Assembly (NCBI RefSeq): GCF_003284965.1
Contig: NZ_QMEW01000001.1
Location: forward strand, 124,001 to 188,000
Direction of reading: 5' to 3'
DNA from: Mycolicibacterium sp. GF69
Lineage (GTDB): Bacteria > Actinomycetota > Actinomycetes > Mycobacteriales > Mycobacteriaceae
Length of the DNA: 64,000 bases
Position 1 is the first letter of the stretch; each line of letters starts with the position of its first letter. The notes beneath the pieces are model-generated. The model was not told the origin of the DNA and did not search any database. It saw only the letters and a list, made by a program, of their open reading frames with translations. The position numbers were made by a program, and so were the translations under genes. Positions 1 to 9,048 of this stretch are shown one piece after another.

Positions 1-1182
<1,182 letters not shown>

Positions 1183-1186
<4 letters not shown>

Positions 1187-1809
1187 ACCTCGATCAGATC
1201 GCGGGGATCGCGCACGCACCCGTCGGTGACCCCGCAGGCGTCGTTGTGCTGACCCATGGTGCCGGCGGCAGCCGAGAAGCGCCGCTACTCAAGAGAATCT
1301 GCGACCAGTGGGCCGCACGCGGTTGGTTGGCGGTGCGCTACAACCTGCCCTACCGGCGGCGCCGGCCCAAGGGCCCGCCGTCCGGTTCCGCCAAGGCCGA
1401 CCAGGCCGGCGTGGCCGAAGCCATCGACGTGGCGCGCACGCTCGCCGACGGTCCGATCATCGCGGGCGGGCACTCGTACGGTGGCCGGATGACGTCGATG
1501 GCCCTTGCCGATGGCGCCGACGGTACCGCCGACGTCGACGTGCTCACGCTGTTCTCCTATCCGCTGCATCCGCCCGGCAAGCCCGACCGCGCCCGCACCG
1601 AACACCTTCCGCGCATCGCGGTACCGACGGTGTTCACCCACGGCACCGCCGACCCGTTCGGTTCGATTGACGAACTTCGGCCCGCCGCCGCCCTGATCGG
1701 CGCTCCCACCGAGATCGTCGAGATCACCGGTGCCCGCCACGACTTGGCGTCGAAGACGCTCGATGTGCCCGCACTCGCAGTCGACGCCGCGATACGGTTG
1801 CTCGCGTGA
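1183..1809 (+). CDS. Alpha/beta hydrolase, dienelactone-hydrolase-like (Rv0421c-type)
   Basis: Small 208 aa alpha/beta hydrolase beginning with GTG inside the thiD stop (GTGA). An HGAGGS oxyanion segment is at 25-30, the nucleophile elbow GHSYG at 96-100 (Ser98), a likely acid Asp157 and a likely His186. No signal peptide, so it is cytosolic. The substrate is unknown. It sits between thiD and a membrane protein in a chain of overlapping genes, the order I recall for M. tuberculosis Rv0423c-Rv0421c. A role in thiamine salvage is possible from position only. Confidence 0.85.
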
Positions 1810-2582
1810 CCACGCCGCCGGGCCCGCCCCCGCCGTACGGACCCCCGCCTTCGCCGTACGGCGACCAGCCGTCGCCGTACGGCGAACAGCCGCCGTCGTA
1901 CCCGCCACCGGCACCGTCGTACCCGCCTCCGGCGGCCCCGTACCCGCCGCCCGCTGTCCCGTACCCGCCTCCGCCGCCACCCCCGTATTCGCAGCAGACG
2001 CCCGGCTATTACGCCCCGCCCCAGGAGCGGCCAACGAACTGGTGGGCGGTGGTCTCGCTCATCTTCGGTGTTCTCGGCGGAGTACTGATCAGCGTCGTCT
2101 GCGGCATCGTCGGTTTGAAGAAGGCCAAGGAGGGCCAGGGCGGCCGGGGCATGGCGATCGCGGGGCTGGTGCTGTCGGCCGTGTGGGCGGTGGTGCTGGC
2201 CGTCGGTTTGCTGTTCGTCGTTCTCGGCGGCAGCGGAACCGTGACCGCCACCGATGTCGAACAGGGTGACTGCCTGGCCGAACTCCCGGCCGACACGCGG
2301 GTGATGACCGTGAAGACTGTCGGATGCGACCAGACCCACGCCGGTGAGGTCTTCGCGGTGTTGCAGATGCCCGACGGCGACTTCCCCGGCCAAATGGCGA
2401 TCGACGCGTACGCCGAGAAGTGCAGCCCAGAACTCGCTGCCTATTCGCCGGACGCGATGACGGACAACTCGGTCCAGCTGTATGTGCTCTATCCCACAGC
2501 CGAGACGTGGGCGGAGGGCGACCGCGCCGTGACCTGCATTGCGACGCTTGACCCGCCACGGGCCGGGTCCATCAAGAGCTGA
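1806..2582 (+). CDS. Proline-rich membrane protein with DUF4190 and septum-formation-like domain
   Basis: This 258 aa protein starts with GTG in the previous stop. Residues 1-75 are a Pro/Tyr-rich cytoplasmic tail with repeated PSPYG and YPPP units. Two membrane segments (about 81-103 and 117-141) with a short GLKKAKEGQGGRGM loop match the DUF4190 pattern. The exported C-terminal part has paired cysteines (Cys156, Cys174 and two more) like the actinobacterial septum-formation domain. A binding or envelope role is likely; no enzyme motif is seen. It is the last gene of the thiC chain. Confidence 0.8.
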   Translation: MTTPPGPPPPYGPPPSPYGDQPSPYGEQPPSYPPPAPSYPPPAAPYPPPAVPYPPPPPPPYSQQTPGYYAPPQERPTNWWAVVSLIFGVLGGVLISVVCGIVGLKKAKEGQGGRGMAIAGLVLSAVWAVVLAVGLLFVVLGGSGTVTATDVEQGDCLAELPADTRVMTVKTVGCDQTHAGEVFAVLQMPDGDFPGQMAIDAYAEKCSPELAAYSPDAMTDNSVQLYVLYPTAETWAEGDRAVTCIATLDPPRAGSIKS

Positions 2583-2612
2583 GGCCGCACGGCACGGCTT
2601 ACAGGACCTATT

Positions 2613-2629
2613 CGGTACCTGAGGTACCG
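2613..2629. promoter_or_regulatory. Palindromic operator candidate before the monooxygenase gene
   Basis: CGGTACC-TGA-GGTACCG is a perfect 7-bp inverted repeat with a 3-bp spacer. It overlaps a TACCGT hexamer (2625-2630) that sits 7 nt before the ATG at 2638, so a bound repressor would cover the -10 region. The tandem TetR protein encoded at 4390-5640 is the nearest candidate ligand; that link is inference. Confidence 0.55.
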
Positions 2630-2637
2630 TTTTTGCC

Positions 2638-4125
2638 ATGACTTCGGAGCGGTTCGAGGCCGTCATCGTCGGCGCGGGTTTCGGGGGGATCGGCGCGGCC
2701 ATCCAGCTCAAACGGATGGGTTACCAGAACTTCGTCATCCTCGACCGCGAGGACGACCTCGGCGGCACCTGGAACGTCAACCGCTACCCCGGCCTGGCCG
2801 TCGACGTGCCGACCACCACCTACTCCTACTTCTTCGAGCCCAACCCGAACTGGTCACGGCTGTTCTCAACCGGCGACGAAATCAAAAAGTACGCCGACGA
2901 CGTCGCCGACAAGTACGACGTGCGCAGGCACATGCGATTCAACACCACCGTCGAGTGCGCCCGGTGGGACGAGGAGGCCGACGTGTGGTGGGTCACGCTG
3001 GCCGGCGGTGAGACGCTGACCGCGCGCTACCTGATCACCGCCACCGGGTTCCTGTCGCAGCCGCACACGCCCGACATCCCGGGCATCACGAGCTTCGCCG
3101 GCAAGATCATCCACACCACCGCCTGGGACGACGACTATGACCTCAGCGGCCGTCGCATGGCGATCATCGGCACCGGCGCCACCGCGGTGCAGCTGATTCC
3201 GGAGTTGGCGAAGAAGGCGGCCGACCTCACCGTCTACCAGCGCACGCCGATCGTTGTGGTACCCAAGCTCGACTTCCGGTTCCCCGACCGCGCCAAGCGG
3301 CTGTTCGCCCGGGTTCCATTGACACAACGCGCAATCCGAGCGGTGACTGACGCCGTATACGACTTCTTCAGCTACGTCGTTTTGCACCACAGCCAGCTGC
3401 TGTTCCGGCGGCTCATCATCGCAGCCGGAGATTTTTCGAAGATTCACCGATTCTTGTCGATCCGTGATCCCGAGCTCCGCAAGGAGCTGACTCCGGACTA
3501 CGAGTTCGGCTGCAAGCGCCCGACGTTCTCCAACAGCTTCTACCGGGTCTTAACCAAACCTCATGTGCACCTGCAGAGCTCGGGTATCGATCACATTGAA
3601 GCCGACGGAATCGTCGCCAACGACGGCTCCAAGGCCGAGATCGATACGCTCGTGCTGGCCACCGGTTTCGATCTGTGGGAGGCGAACTTCCCGGCGATTG
3701 AGATCATCGGCCGCAAGGGGCGCAACCTCGGAAAGTGGTGGCGCGATACCGGGTTCCAGGCCTATCAGGGAATGTCGATGCCATACTTCCCGAACTATCT
3801 GAGCCTGGCGAGCCCGTATGCGTTCCTCGGGTTGAACTTCTTCAACTCGATGGAATACCAGATGCGCCACATGGATCGGCTGTTCGGCGAGGTGAAGCGC
3901 CGGGGTGCGACGACATTCGAGGTCACCGAGGACGCCAACACCCGCTACCTGGACCGGATGACCGAACTGAGCGAAGACACGGTGTTCACACTCGGCAATT
4001 GCGCGACGTCGCGGTCGTACTACTTCGATCCGAGCGGTACGGCCTCGCTGCTGCGGCCGATGTCCACCCGCAAGGCCATCAGGGAGGCCTCGCAGTATCC
4101 TCTGAGCGACTATCGAATTGCGTGA
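2638..4125 (+). CDS. Flavin-containing Baeyer-Villiger-type monooxygenase
   Basis: The 495 aa protein has two Rossmann motifs, GAGFGG at 12-17 for FAD and GTGATAVQ at 178-185 for NADPH. Between them lies the Baeyer-Villiger fingerprint FxGxxxHTxxWD (Phe153 to Asp164). It should insert oxygen into, or otherwise oxygenate, a ketone or soft nucleophile using NADPH. It resembles the EthA/MymA group of mycobacteria. A possible leaderless promoter and a palindrome lie directly upstream, and a DoxX-like gene and a TetR regulator follow. The substrate cannot be deduced. Confidence 0.9.
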   Translation: MTSERFEAVIVGAGFGGIGAAIQLKRMGYQNFVILDREDDLGGTWNVNRYPGLAVDVPTTTYSYFFEPNPNWSRLFSTGDEIKKYADDVADKYDVRRHMRFNTTVECARWDEEADVWWVTLAGGETLTARYLITATGFLSQPHTPDIPGITSFAGKIIHTTAWDDDYDLSGRRMAIIGTGATAVQLIPELAKKAADLTVYQRTPIVVVPKLDFRFPDRAKRLFARVPLTQRAIRAVTDAVYDFFSYVVLHHSQLLFRRLIIAAGDFSKIHRFLSIRDPELRKELTPDYEFGCKRPTFSNSFYRVLTKPHVHLQSSGIDHIEADGIVANDGSKAEIDTLVLATGFDLWEANFPAIEIIGRKGRNLGKWWRDTGFQAYQGMSMPYFPNYLSLASPYAFLGLNFFNSMEYQMRHMDRLFGEVKRRGATTFEVTEDANTRYLDRMTELSEDTVFTLGNCATSRSYYFDPSGTASLLRPMSTRKAIREASQYPLSDYRIA

Positions 4126-4144
4126 TCAGAGAGGGACAACAACT

Positions 4145-4423
4145 GTGTCACATCAAGAATCGGGTGGCGGCTCGCGTGCGGCCACACTGGCAGGTCTGGG
4201 CATCGCCGGCATCGGCCTCGCACACTTCGCCAAGCCGGAGCTGTTCGAGTCGGTGACCGTACAGGCGTTCCCCCGCAACACCCGCCAGTACATCTACCTC
4301 AACGGCGGGATCGAGACGGCTCTGGGTCTCGGGTTGGCCGCGCGCAAGACCCGCAAACTGGCGGTCGTCGGAACCCTCGGCTATCTCGCCTACTTGGCCG
4401 GCAACGTCGCGCGTAATCGGTAG
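4145..4423 (+). CDS. Small DoxX-like membrane protein
   Basis: This is a 92 aa protein with about three hydrophobic segments and the DoxX-like pattern AHFxxPxxFES..FP.N.R..IYLNGGIET..GLGL. The chosen GTG has a good ribosome-binding site (AGAGAGGG at 4128-4135); an in-frame TTG at 4118 would extend it into the previous gene's end. It lies 19 bases after the monooxygenase and is probably co-transcribed. Its last 34 bases overlap the tail of the convergent TetR gene. Confidence 0.8.
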   Translation: MSHQESGGGSRAATLAGLGIAGIGLAHFAKPELFESVTVQAFPRNTRQYIYLNGGIETALGLGLAARKTRKLAVVGTLGYLAYLAGNVARNR

Positions 4424-5640
4424 CGGCCCAACAGCGTCACGTCCAGCAGCCGCTGCAGAACCGCACGGTTCTGCGGTGAGTTCGCGTATCGCATCAACCG
4501 GCCCAGGTCGATCACCAGCGCCATGGCCGCGTGTACGGCGAACCGAGCCTGCCCGGGCGTCCATTCCGGGCGCACGGCGACGACCAGCTCGACAATGGAT
4601 TCGACGGTGGCGCGCTGCATGTTTCGCAGGATCTTCTGCTCTGTCGCCGACATGTTGAGCCGCTCGCTGTAGTAGACGTGATCGAGTTCGGGCTGGGCGA
4701 ACGACCTTGCCACATAGGCGTCGACGACTGCGTTCAGCGCATCCTCGGGGTTCGCGATGGCGCCGGTGATGGCGGTCAACTCGTCGGAGAGCCGGTCGGC
4801 CGCGCGCCGGAAGACGGCGGACAGGATGTCGCTCTTGCCGGCGAAGTACCGGTAGATCCCCGACGCGGGCATACCCACGGCCGCGGCGATGTCCTCCATA
4901 CCGGTGTCGCGGTACCCGTTGATGTTGAACAGCCGCATCGACTCGTTGAGCAGTGCCTCGTACTTCGACGGCTCGGCCACCGAAGGAGCGGACACCGGCA
5001 GTTCCTCGGTGACGTCGTCGATGCCCGGTAACTCGATGGCGGTCACCGCTTCGGCGAGATCGGCCAGCAGCGCCCGCACCTGGACGGCGGGCAGTTTGGC
5101 CCGGTGGTCGACGATGCTGCCGATGACCGAAAGCATCGCGGTGGACAGCGTCCAGCGTTGCCGAGACGTGAGCTCCGGCCGCATGAGGCGGATCGACCGT
5201 TGGATGCGGTGGTTGACGGTGCGCATCTGTGCGATGAGCGACGCCTGGTCGTCACCGCGCAGATATCGGCCCTCCCAGCGATACAAGCCGCCGGACTCAC
5301 GGTTTCTCATCGCGGTGTCGATCAGCGCTTCGGCCAGTCGGCGGAGCTCGGCCTGCGGGTCCTCGCAGACCGTCTCGTCGACGAAGGCCGTGGCGTCCAC
5401 CAACTGTTGGCCCAGGCTCAGCACGGCGTCGCGGAAGAGGTCGTACTTGCTCGCGTAGTGCCGGTACAGCGCGGCCGCCGAGATCCCCACCCGAGCCGCG
5501 ATGGACTCCATGCTGACACCGTAAAAGCCCAGCGTGCTGAACGCCTCGGCGGACGCCCGGGCGATCTGTAGCTTGCGGTCTTTCGGCCGGCGCCGGACCG
5601 TGTCGCCGTTCGCCGGCCGAGTGCGCGACATGGCAGACAC
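4390..5640 (-). CDS. Tandem TetR-family regulator with two DNA-binding domains
   Basis: The 416 aa protein carries two complete TetR_N helix-turn-helix modules in one chain, at about residues 24-70 and 226-275, each followed by a helical TetR-like region. Ordinary TetR proteins are about 200 aa, so this is a head-to-tail fusion of two. The GTG at 5640 is used; an ATG three codons later (5631) is equally possible. It is convergent with the monooxygenase/DoxX pair, which is a plausible target. A single chain could bind an operator as a covalent dimer. Confidence 0.88.
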   Translation of the reverse strand: MSAMSRTRPANGDTVRRRPKDRKLQIARASAEAFSTLGFYGVSMESIAARVGISAAALYRHYASKYDLFRDAVLSLGQQLVDATAFVDETVCEDPQAELRRLAEALIDTAMRNRESGGLYRWEGRYLRGDDQASLIAQMRTVNHRIQRSIRLMRPELTSRQRWTLSTAMLSVIGSIVDHRAKLPAVQVRALLADLAEAVTAIELPGIDDVTEELPVSAPSVAEPSKYEALLNESMRLFNINGYRDTGMEDIAAAVGMPASGIYRYFAGKSDILSAVFRRAADRLSDELTAITGAIANPEDALNAVVDAYVARSFAQPELDHVYYSERLNMSATEQKILRNMQRATVESIVELVVAVRPEWTPGQARFAVHAAMALVIDLGRLMRYANSPQNRAVLQRLLDVTLLGRYRLRATLPAK

Positions 5641-5735
5641 GATAACGGACCAGACGGCTACATAACGACCGCCTTCGGTTGCCGGTCTTCGGTCAAACTT
5701 GCCACGGGAAACAGAATGAGCATTAACATAATGGC

Positions 5736-5960
5736 GTGTTCGGCGCGCTTCGCAAGCTCCTGGGTTTTCAGGTCACGATCGGCGAACTGATCACGGCGGC
5801 CCTGATCGTCGGAACGCCGTATCTGATCGTCGGCGTGTTCTGGTCGACCATGCACACCGATCATCTCCGGCAGATGTCGGGGCTGGATCTGACCGTTTCG
5901 TACCTCGGATCGATCGTCTCCTGGCCGGTGCTGCTGTTCGCCGACGTCTGTATGACTTGA
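5736..5960 (+). CDS. Small membrane protein, 74 aa
   Basis: A 74 aa protein with two likely membrane segments (about 17-36 and 50-70) and no family that I can name. The GTG start has no ribosome-binding site, but a TAACAT hexamer (5724-5729) ends 6 nt upstream, which fits a leaderless mRNA. The hexamer lies inside CATTA-ACA-TAATG (5721-5733), a small palindrome. It is followed 13 bases later by another small membrane protein, so the two probably act together. Confidence 0.7.
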   Translation: MFGALRKLLGFQVTIGELITAALIVGTPYLIVGVFWSTMHTDHLRQMSGLDLTVSYLGSIVSWPVLLFADVCMT

Positions 5961-5973
5961 ACGGGGGAACGGG

Positions 5974-6315
5974 TTGTCTCAGCGCCATCATCGTCTCGCC
6001 TACACCGGCATCATCGCCGCGGTCCTGTTGGTCATCGCACTGCTCGCGTTGAACTTTCCGGTGTTCCTCGACAGCTATGACCAGTACGGCTGGCAGATCA
6101 AGTGCGGGACCGGTTACGTCACCGATCTCACGCAGGCGGCCGCGACCGTCGGGGATGCCAACTATGTCGACCAGTGCGAGACCGCGCTACTGACACGTCG
6201 CATGTGGGCGATGCCGATCGCGGTGCTGGCCGGCGCGGTGCTCCTGGCGGTGGTGGTCGCAAGCGCGACGACGTCCGCTCGCGAATCGTTGCAACCGCAC
6301 CGCAACCACCCCTGA
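5974..6315 (+). CDS. Small membrane protein, 113 aa, with a cysteine-bearing outer loop
   Basis: Two membrane helices (about 9-30 and 75-95) flank a loop of about 40 residues containing two cysteines (in IKCGTG and VDQCET), so the loop is likely outside and disulfide-bonded. It starts with TTG after a GGGGGAACGGG stretch. It follows the 74 aa membrane protein and precedes a permease gene that has its own possible promoter. No known function; it may form a complex with its neighbour. Confidence 0.7.
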   Translation: MSQRHHRLAYTGIIAAVLLVIALLALNFPVFLDSYDQYGWQIKCGTGYVTDLTQAAATVGDANYVDQCETALLTRRMWAMPIAVLAGAVLLAVVVASATTSARESLQPHRNHP

Positions 6316-6329
6316 ACTAGCATTCCGGC

Positions 6330-7559
6330 GTGAGCACGCCGAACGGTCCAGCGCTGCCCCGCCGCCTCGGCACCTTCGACGCGGTCACCATCGGGCTCGG
6401 CTCAATGATCGGCGCCGGCATCTTCGTCGCGCTCGGTCCCGCGGCGGCAGCGGCGGGCCCCGGGCTGTTGATCGGGCTCGCGGTCGCCGCGGTCGTGGCT
6501 TACTGCAACGCGACCTCGTCGGCCCGGCTCGCGGCGCGCTACCCCGAGTCGGGTGGGACCTACGTCTACGGCCGTGAGCGCCTCGGCGAGTTCTGGGGCC
6601 ACACAGCGGGTTGGAGCTTCATTGTCGGCAAGACCGCATCATGCGCCGCGATGGCGCTGACGGTCGGCTACTACGTGTGGCCCGAGTTCGCCCGCGGGAC
6701 AGCAGTCGGCACGGTCGTGGCGCTGACCGCGGTGAACTATGCCGGGATCCGCAAGTCGGCGCTGGTGACGCGCGTCATCGTCGGCCTGGTGCTCGCGGTG
6801 CTCGCCACCGTGATCGTGACGGTCCTCGGTTTCGGCGAAATCGACACCGCGCGCCTGTCTTTGGGTTCCGGCGTCTCGGTCGTCGGCGTGCTGCAGGCCG
6901 CGGGGTTGTTGTTCTTCGCGTTCGCGGGCTACGCGCGCATAGCCACCCTGGGTGAAGAGGTCCGCGATCCCGCCCGCACCATCCCCCGCGCGATACCTAT
7001 CGCGCTGGCCATCGCGCTCGCTGTATACGCGCTGGTCGCAGTCGCCGTACTGAGCGAATTGGGAAGTGAGGCTTTAGCTTCGGCGACTGCGCCGCTGGCC
7101 GACGCGGTCACCGCGGCCGGGTTCGCGGGCCTCGACCCGGTGGTGCGGGCGGGTGCGGCCGTGGCCTCGACCGGTTCGCTGCTGACACTGATCCTCGGGG
7201 TGTCGCGCACCACGCTGGCGATGGCGCGCGACCGTCACCTGCCGCACGCGCTGTCACAGGTCCACCCCCGGTTCGGCAGCCCGCACCGCGCCGAGGTCAC
7301 AGTCGGTGTCGTCGTCGCCGCGGTAACCGCCACCGTGGACGTTCGAGCCGCGATCGGGTTCTCTTCGTACGCGGTGCTCGTCTACTACGCGATCGCGAAC
7401 GCGTCGGCCTGGACGCTGGGCCGCCGAACGATTCCGACGGTCGGACTGACAGGCTGCCTGCTGCTGGCCTTCCTGCTGCCGGTTTCGTCGGTCCTGGCCG
7501 GTGGTTGCGTGGTGTTCGCAGGTGCTCTCGCTTACCGTCTCAGACCGCGACGGCGCTGA
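6330..7559 (+). CDS. APC-family amino acid permease
   Basis: A 409 aa hydrophobic protein with about 12 membrane segments. The first helix carries the amino acid-polyamine-organocation signature GLGSMIGAGIF at residues 22-32, where the unwound GxG binds the amino acid backbone. A TAGCAT hexamer (6318-6323) lies 6 nt before the GTG, so a leaderless transcript is likely. The substrate cannot be set from sequence; a neutral or cationic amino acid would be usual. The next genes are on the other strand. Confidence 0.88.
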   Translation: MSTPNGPALPRRLGTFDAVTIGLGSMIGAGIFVALGPAAAAAGPGLLIGLAVAAVVAYCNATSSARLAARYPESGGTYVYGRERLGEFWGHTAGWSFIVGKTASCAAMALTVGYYVWPEFARGTAVGTVVALTAVNYAGIRKSALVTRVIVGLVLAVLATVIVTVLGFGEIDTARLSLGSGVSVVGVLQAAGLLFFAFAGYARIATLGEEVRDPARTIPRAIPIALAIALAVYALVAVAVLSELGSEALASATAPLADAVTAAGFAGLDPVVRAGAAVASTGSLLTLILGVSRTTLAMARDRHLPHALSQVHPRFGSPHRAEVTVGVVVAAVTATVDVRAAIGFSSYAVLVYYAIANASAWTLGRRTIPTVGLTGCLLLAFLLPVSSVLAGGCVVFAGALAYRLRPRRR

Positions 7560-7569
7560 CGTTCACCGG

Positions 7570-9048
7570 CTAGCGACCGGACCGCTGCCGCTGGTCCCGC
7601 GGCGGCACACCGTTGACCCCGTCGACCGTGTCCGCATAGGTGGCGACAGCGTAGGCGACCGCCGGACCGAGCACCGACAACGCGTCACGGTCGATGTTGT
7701 CAACGGTGTCGCGTTTGGTCCGGTAGTTCGGGTCGAACGGGATTCCGGGCCGGCCACCCCAAAGGCGTGCCTGTACCTCGCTTTTGCGCTGCGAGGCACC
7801 GGCGGTCAGGCCGCCGATCGGTACGCCGGCCGTGAGAAACGGGTAGTAGTCCGTGAACTGGCTCAGCGGCATGTCCGCGGGCCGCACGCCTGCGTTGTTG
7901 AGATAGCCGGCCAGCATCCGCTCGATGCCGGCCGAACCCTCGGGCACCGTTTGCGCCGGGATCGCCGGATTGGGCTGGGCCGACTGGTCACCGTCGTAGG
8001 TGAAGTAGCCGGCGTTCGGCGAACCGAGCATGTCGAAGCCCAGATACAGTGCGATGTCTTGGAGTTCGTCCACCGACAGCGCCTGCACGTACTTCGTCGG
8101 TCCGGCCGCCCCGTTCTCCTCCGACGCCCAGAACACGAAACGCACCGCGTTGGCGGCCTGCGGTCGCGCGCCCAGCGCCGCCGCGGTCTCCAGCAAGGCG
8201 GCGATGCCGGTCCCGTCGTCATTGACCCCGGGACTGGCCGCCGAACTGTCAAGGTGCGCACCCGCCAGGACGACATTGTGCGCATCCCCGGTCTTCGTCT
8301 GCGCCACCAGGTTTCGGGTCTTCTTCATGACCGGCTTGTTGTCGAGCACCAACCGGACCGGCGCCGTCGTGCGCCGCAGCGCGGCATCGGCGGTGCGGTC
8401 GATGACCCCCACGGGGACCGTCAGATCCTGGTAGTAGCCGGGGGTGAACAGACCGGCCGGGCTGCCGCCGCTTCCGGGGGAGCTGACGACCAGCAGGCCG
8501 ACGGCGCCTTCCGACACCGCCGCGTTCTGTTTGGCGACGACCGAGCAGCCGGTGTCGTCCACCACTGCGATCGCACCGCGCACCGATATGCCGTCGTAGT
8601 CGGCCGTGCGGCAGCCCGCGGCGGCCTTCCTCGGCCGCAGGGTGACCGCGTTGAGCCCGCCCGGCGGCGTGGTGATCAGCAAAGACGCCTGGTCGACGGG
8701 ATACTCGCGCCCGCCCACCCGCATCGCGGGGTTACCGCCTTGGCTGCGGTCGAGCACCTCGAACTCGGGGGTCTCGACGTCAAACCCCTTGTCGCGCAGG
8801 AACTGCGCCACATAGTCGACGGTGGCGTCGTAACCGGGCGTGCCCTCGGCGCGGTTACCGCCGTTCGCGTCAGCGATCTCCTGCAGTTTGCGCAGATGGG
8901 TGTGCATCCCGTCCGCGTTGACTTGACTCGCCACATCCCGCGCGGACGGCGGCGGCTGCTGCGACGAGCAGGACGTCAGCGCCGCGACGAGTCCGACGAC
9001 GACTCCCGCGACAGCAACGCAACGGTAGGGGGCCGCCTGCTTTCTCAT
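7570..9048 (-). CDS. LpqL-like M28-family lipoprotein peptidase, divergent paralogue
   Basis: A 492 aa lipoprotein: signal peptide with lipobox LTSC (Cys27), a PA-type insert and a C-terminal M28 peptidase domain. His265, Asp267, Asp277, Glu310/Glu311 and Asp339 match the zinc and catalytic residues. At the last ligand the neighbouring paralogue has NYHKESD, but this protein has NYRTKRD, so Arg443 replaces the zinc-binding His. It may be inactive or use one metal. Its ATG overlaps the stop of the paralogue (ATGA). It would be anchored outside the cell membrane. Confidence 0.88.
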   Translation of the reverse strand: MRKQAAPYRCVAVAGVVVGLVAALTSCSSQQPPPSARDVASQVNADGMHTHLRKLQEIADANGGNRAEGTPGYDATVDYVAQFLRDKGFDVETPEFEVLDRSQGGNPAMRVGGREYPVDQASLLITTPPGGLNAVTLRPRKAAAGCRTADYDGISVRGAIAVVDDTGCSVVAKQNAAVSEGAVGLLVVSSPGSGGSPAGLFTPGYYQDLTVPVGVIDRTADAALRRTTAPVRLVLDNKPVMKKTRNLVAQTKTGDAHNVVLAGAHLDSSAASPGVNDDGTGIAALLETAAALGARPQAANAVRFVFWASEENGAAGPTKYVQALSVDELQDIALYLGFDMLGSPNAGYFTYDGDQSAQPNPAIPAQTVPEGSAGIERMLAGYLNNAGVRPADMPLSQFTDYYPFLTAGVPIGGLTAGASQRKSEVQARLWGGRPGIPFDPNYRTKRDTVDNIDRDALSVLGPAVAYAVATYADTVDGVNGVPPRDQRQRSGR

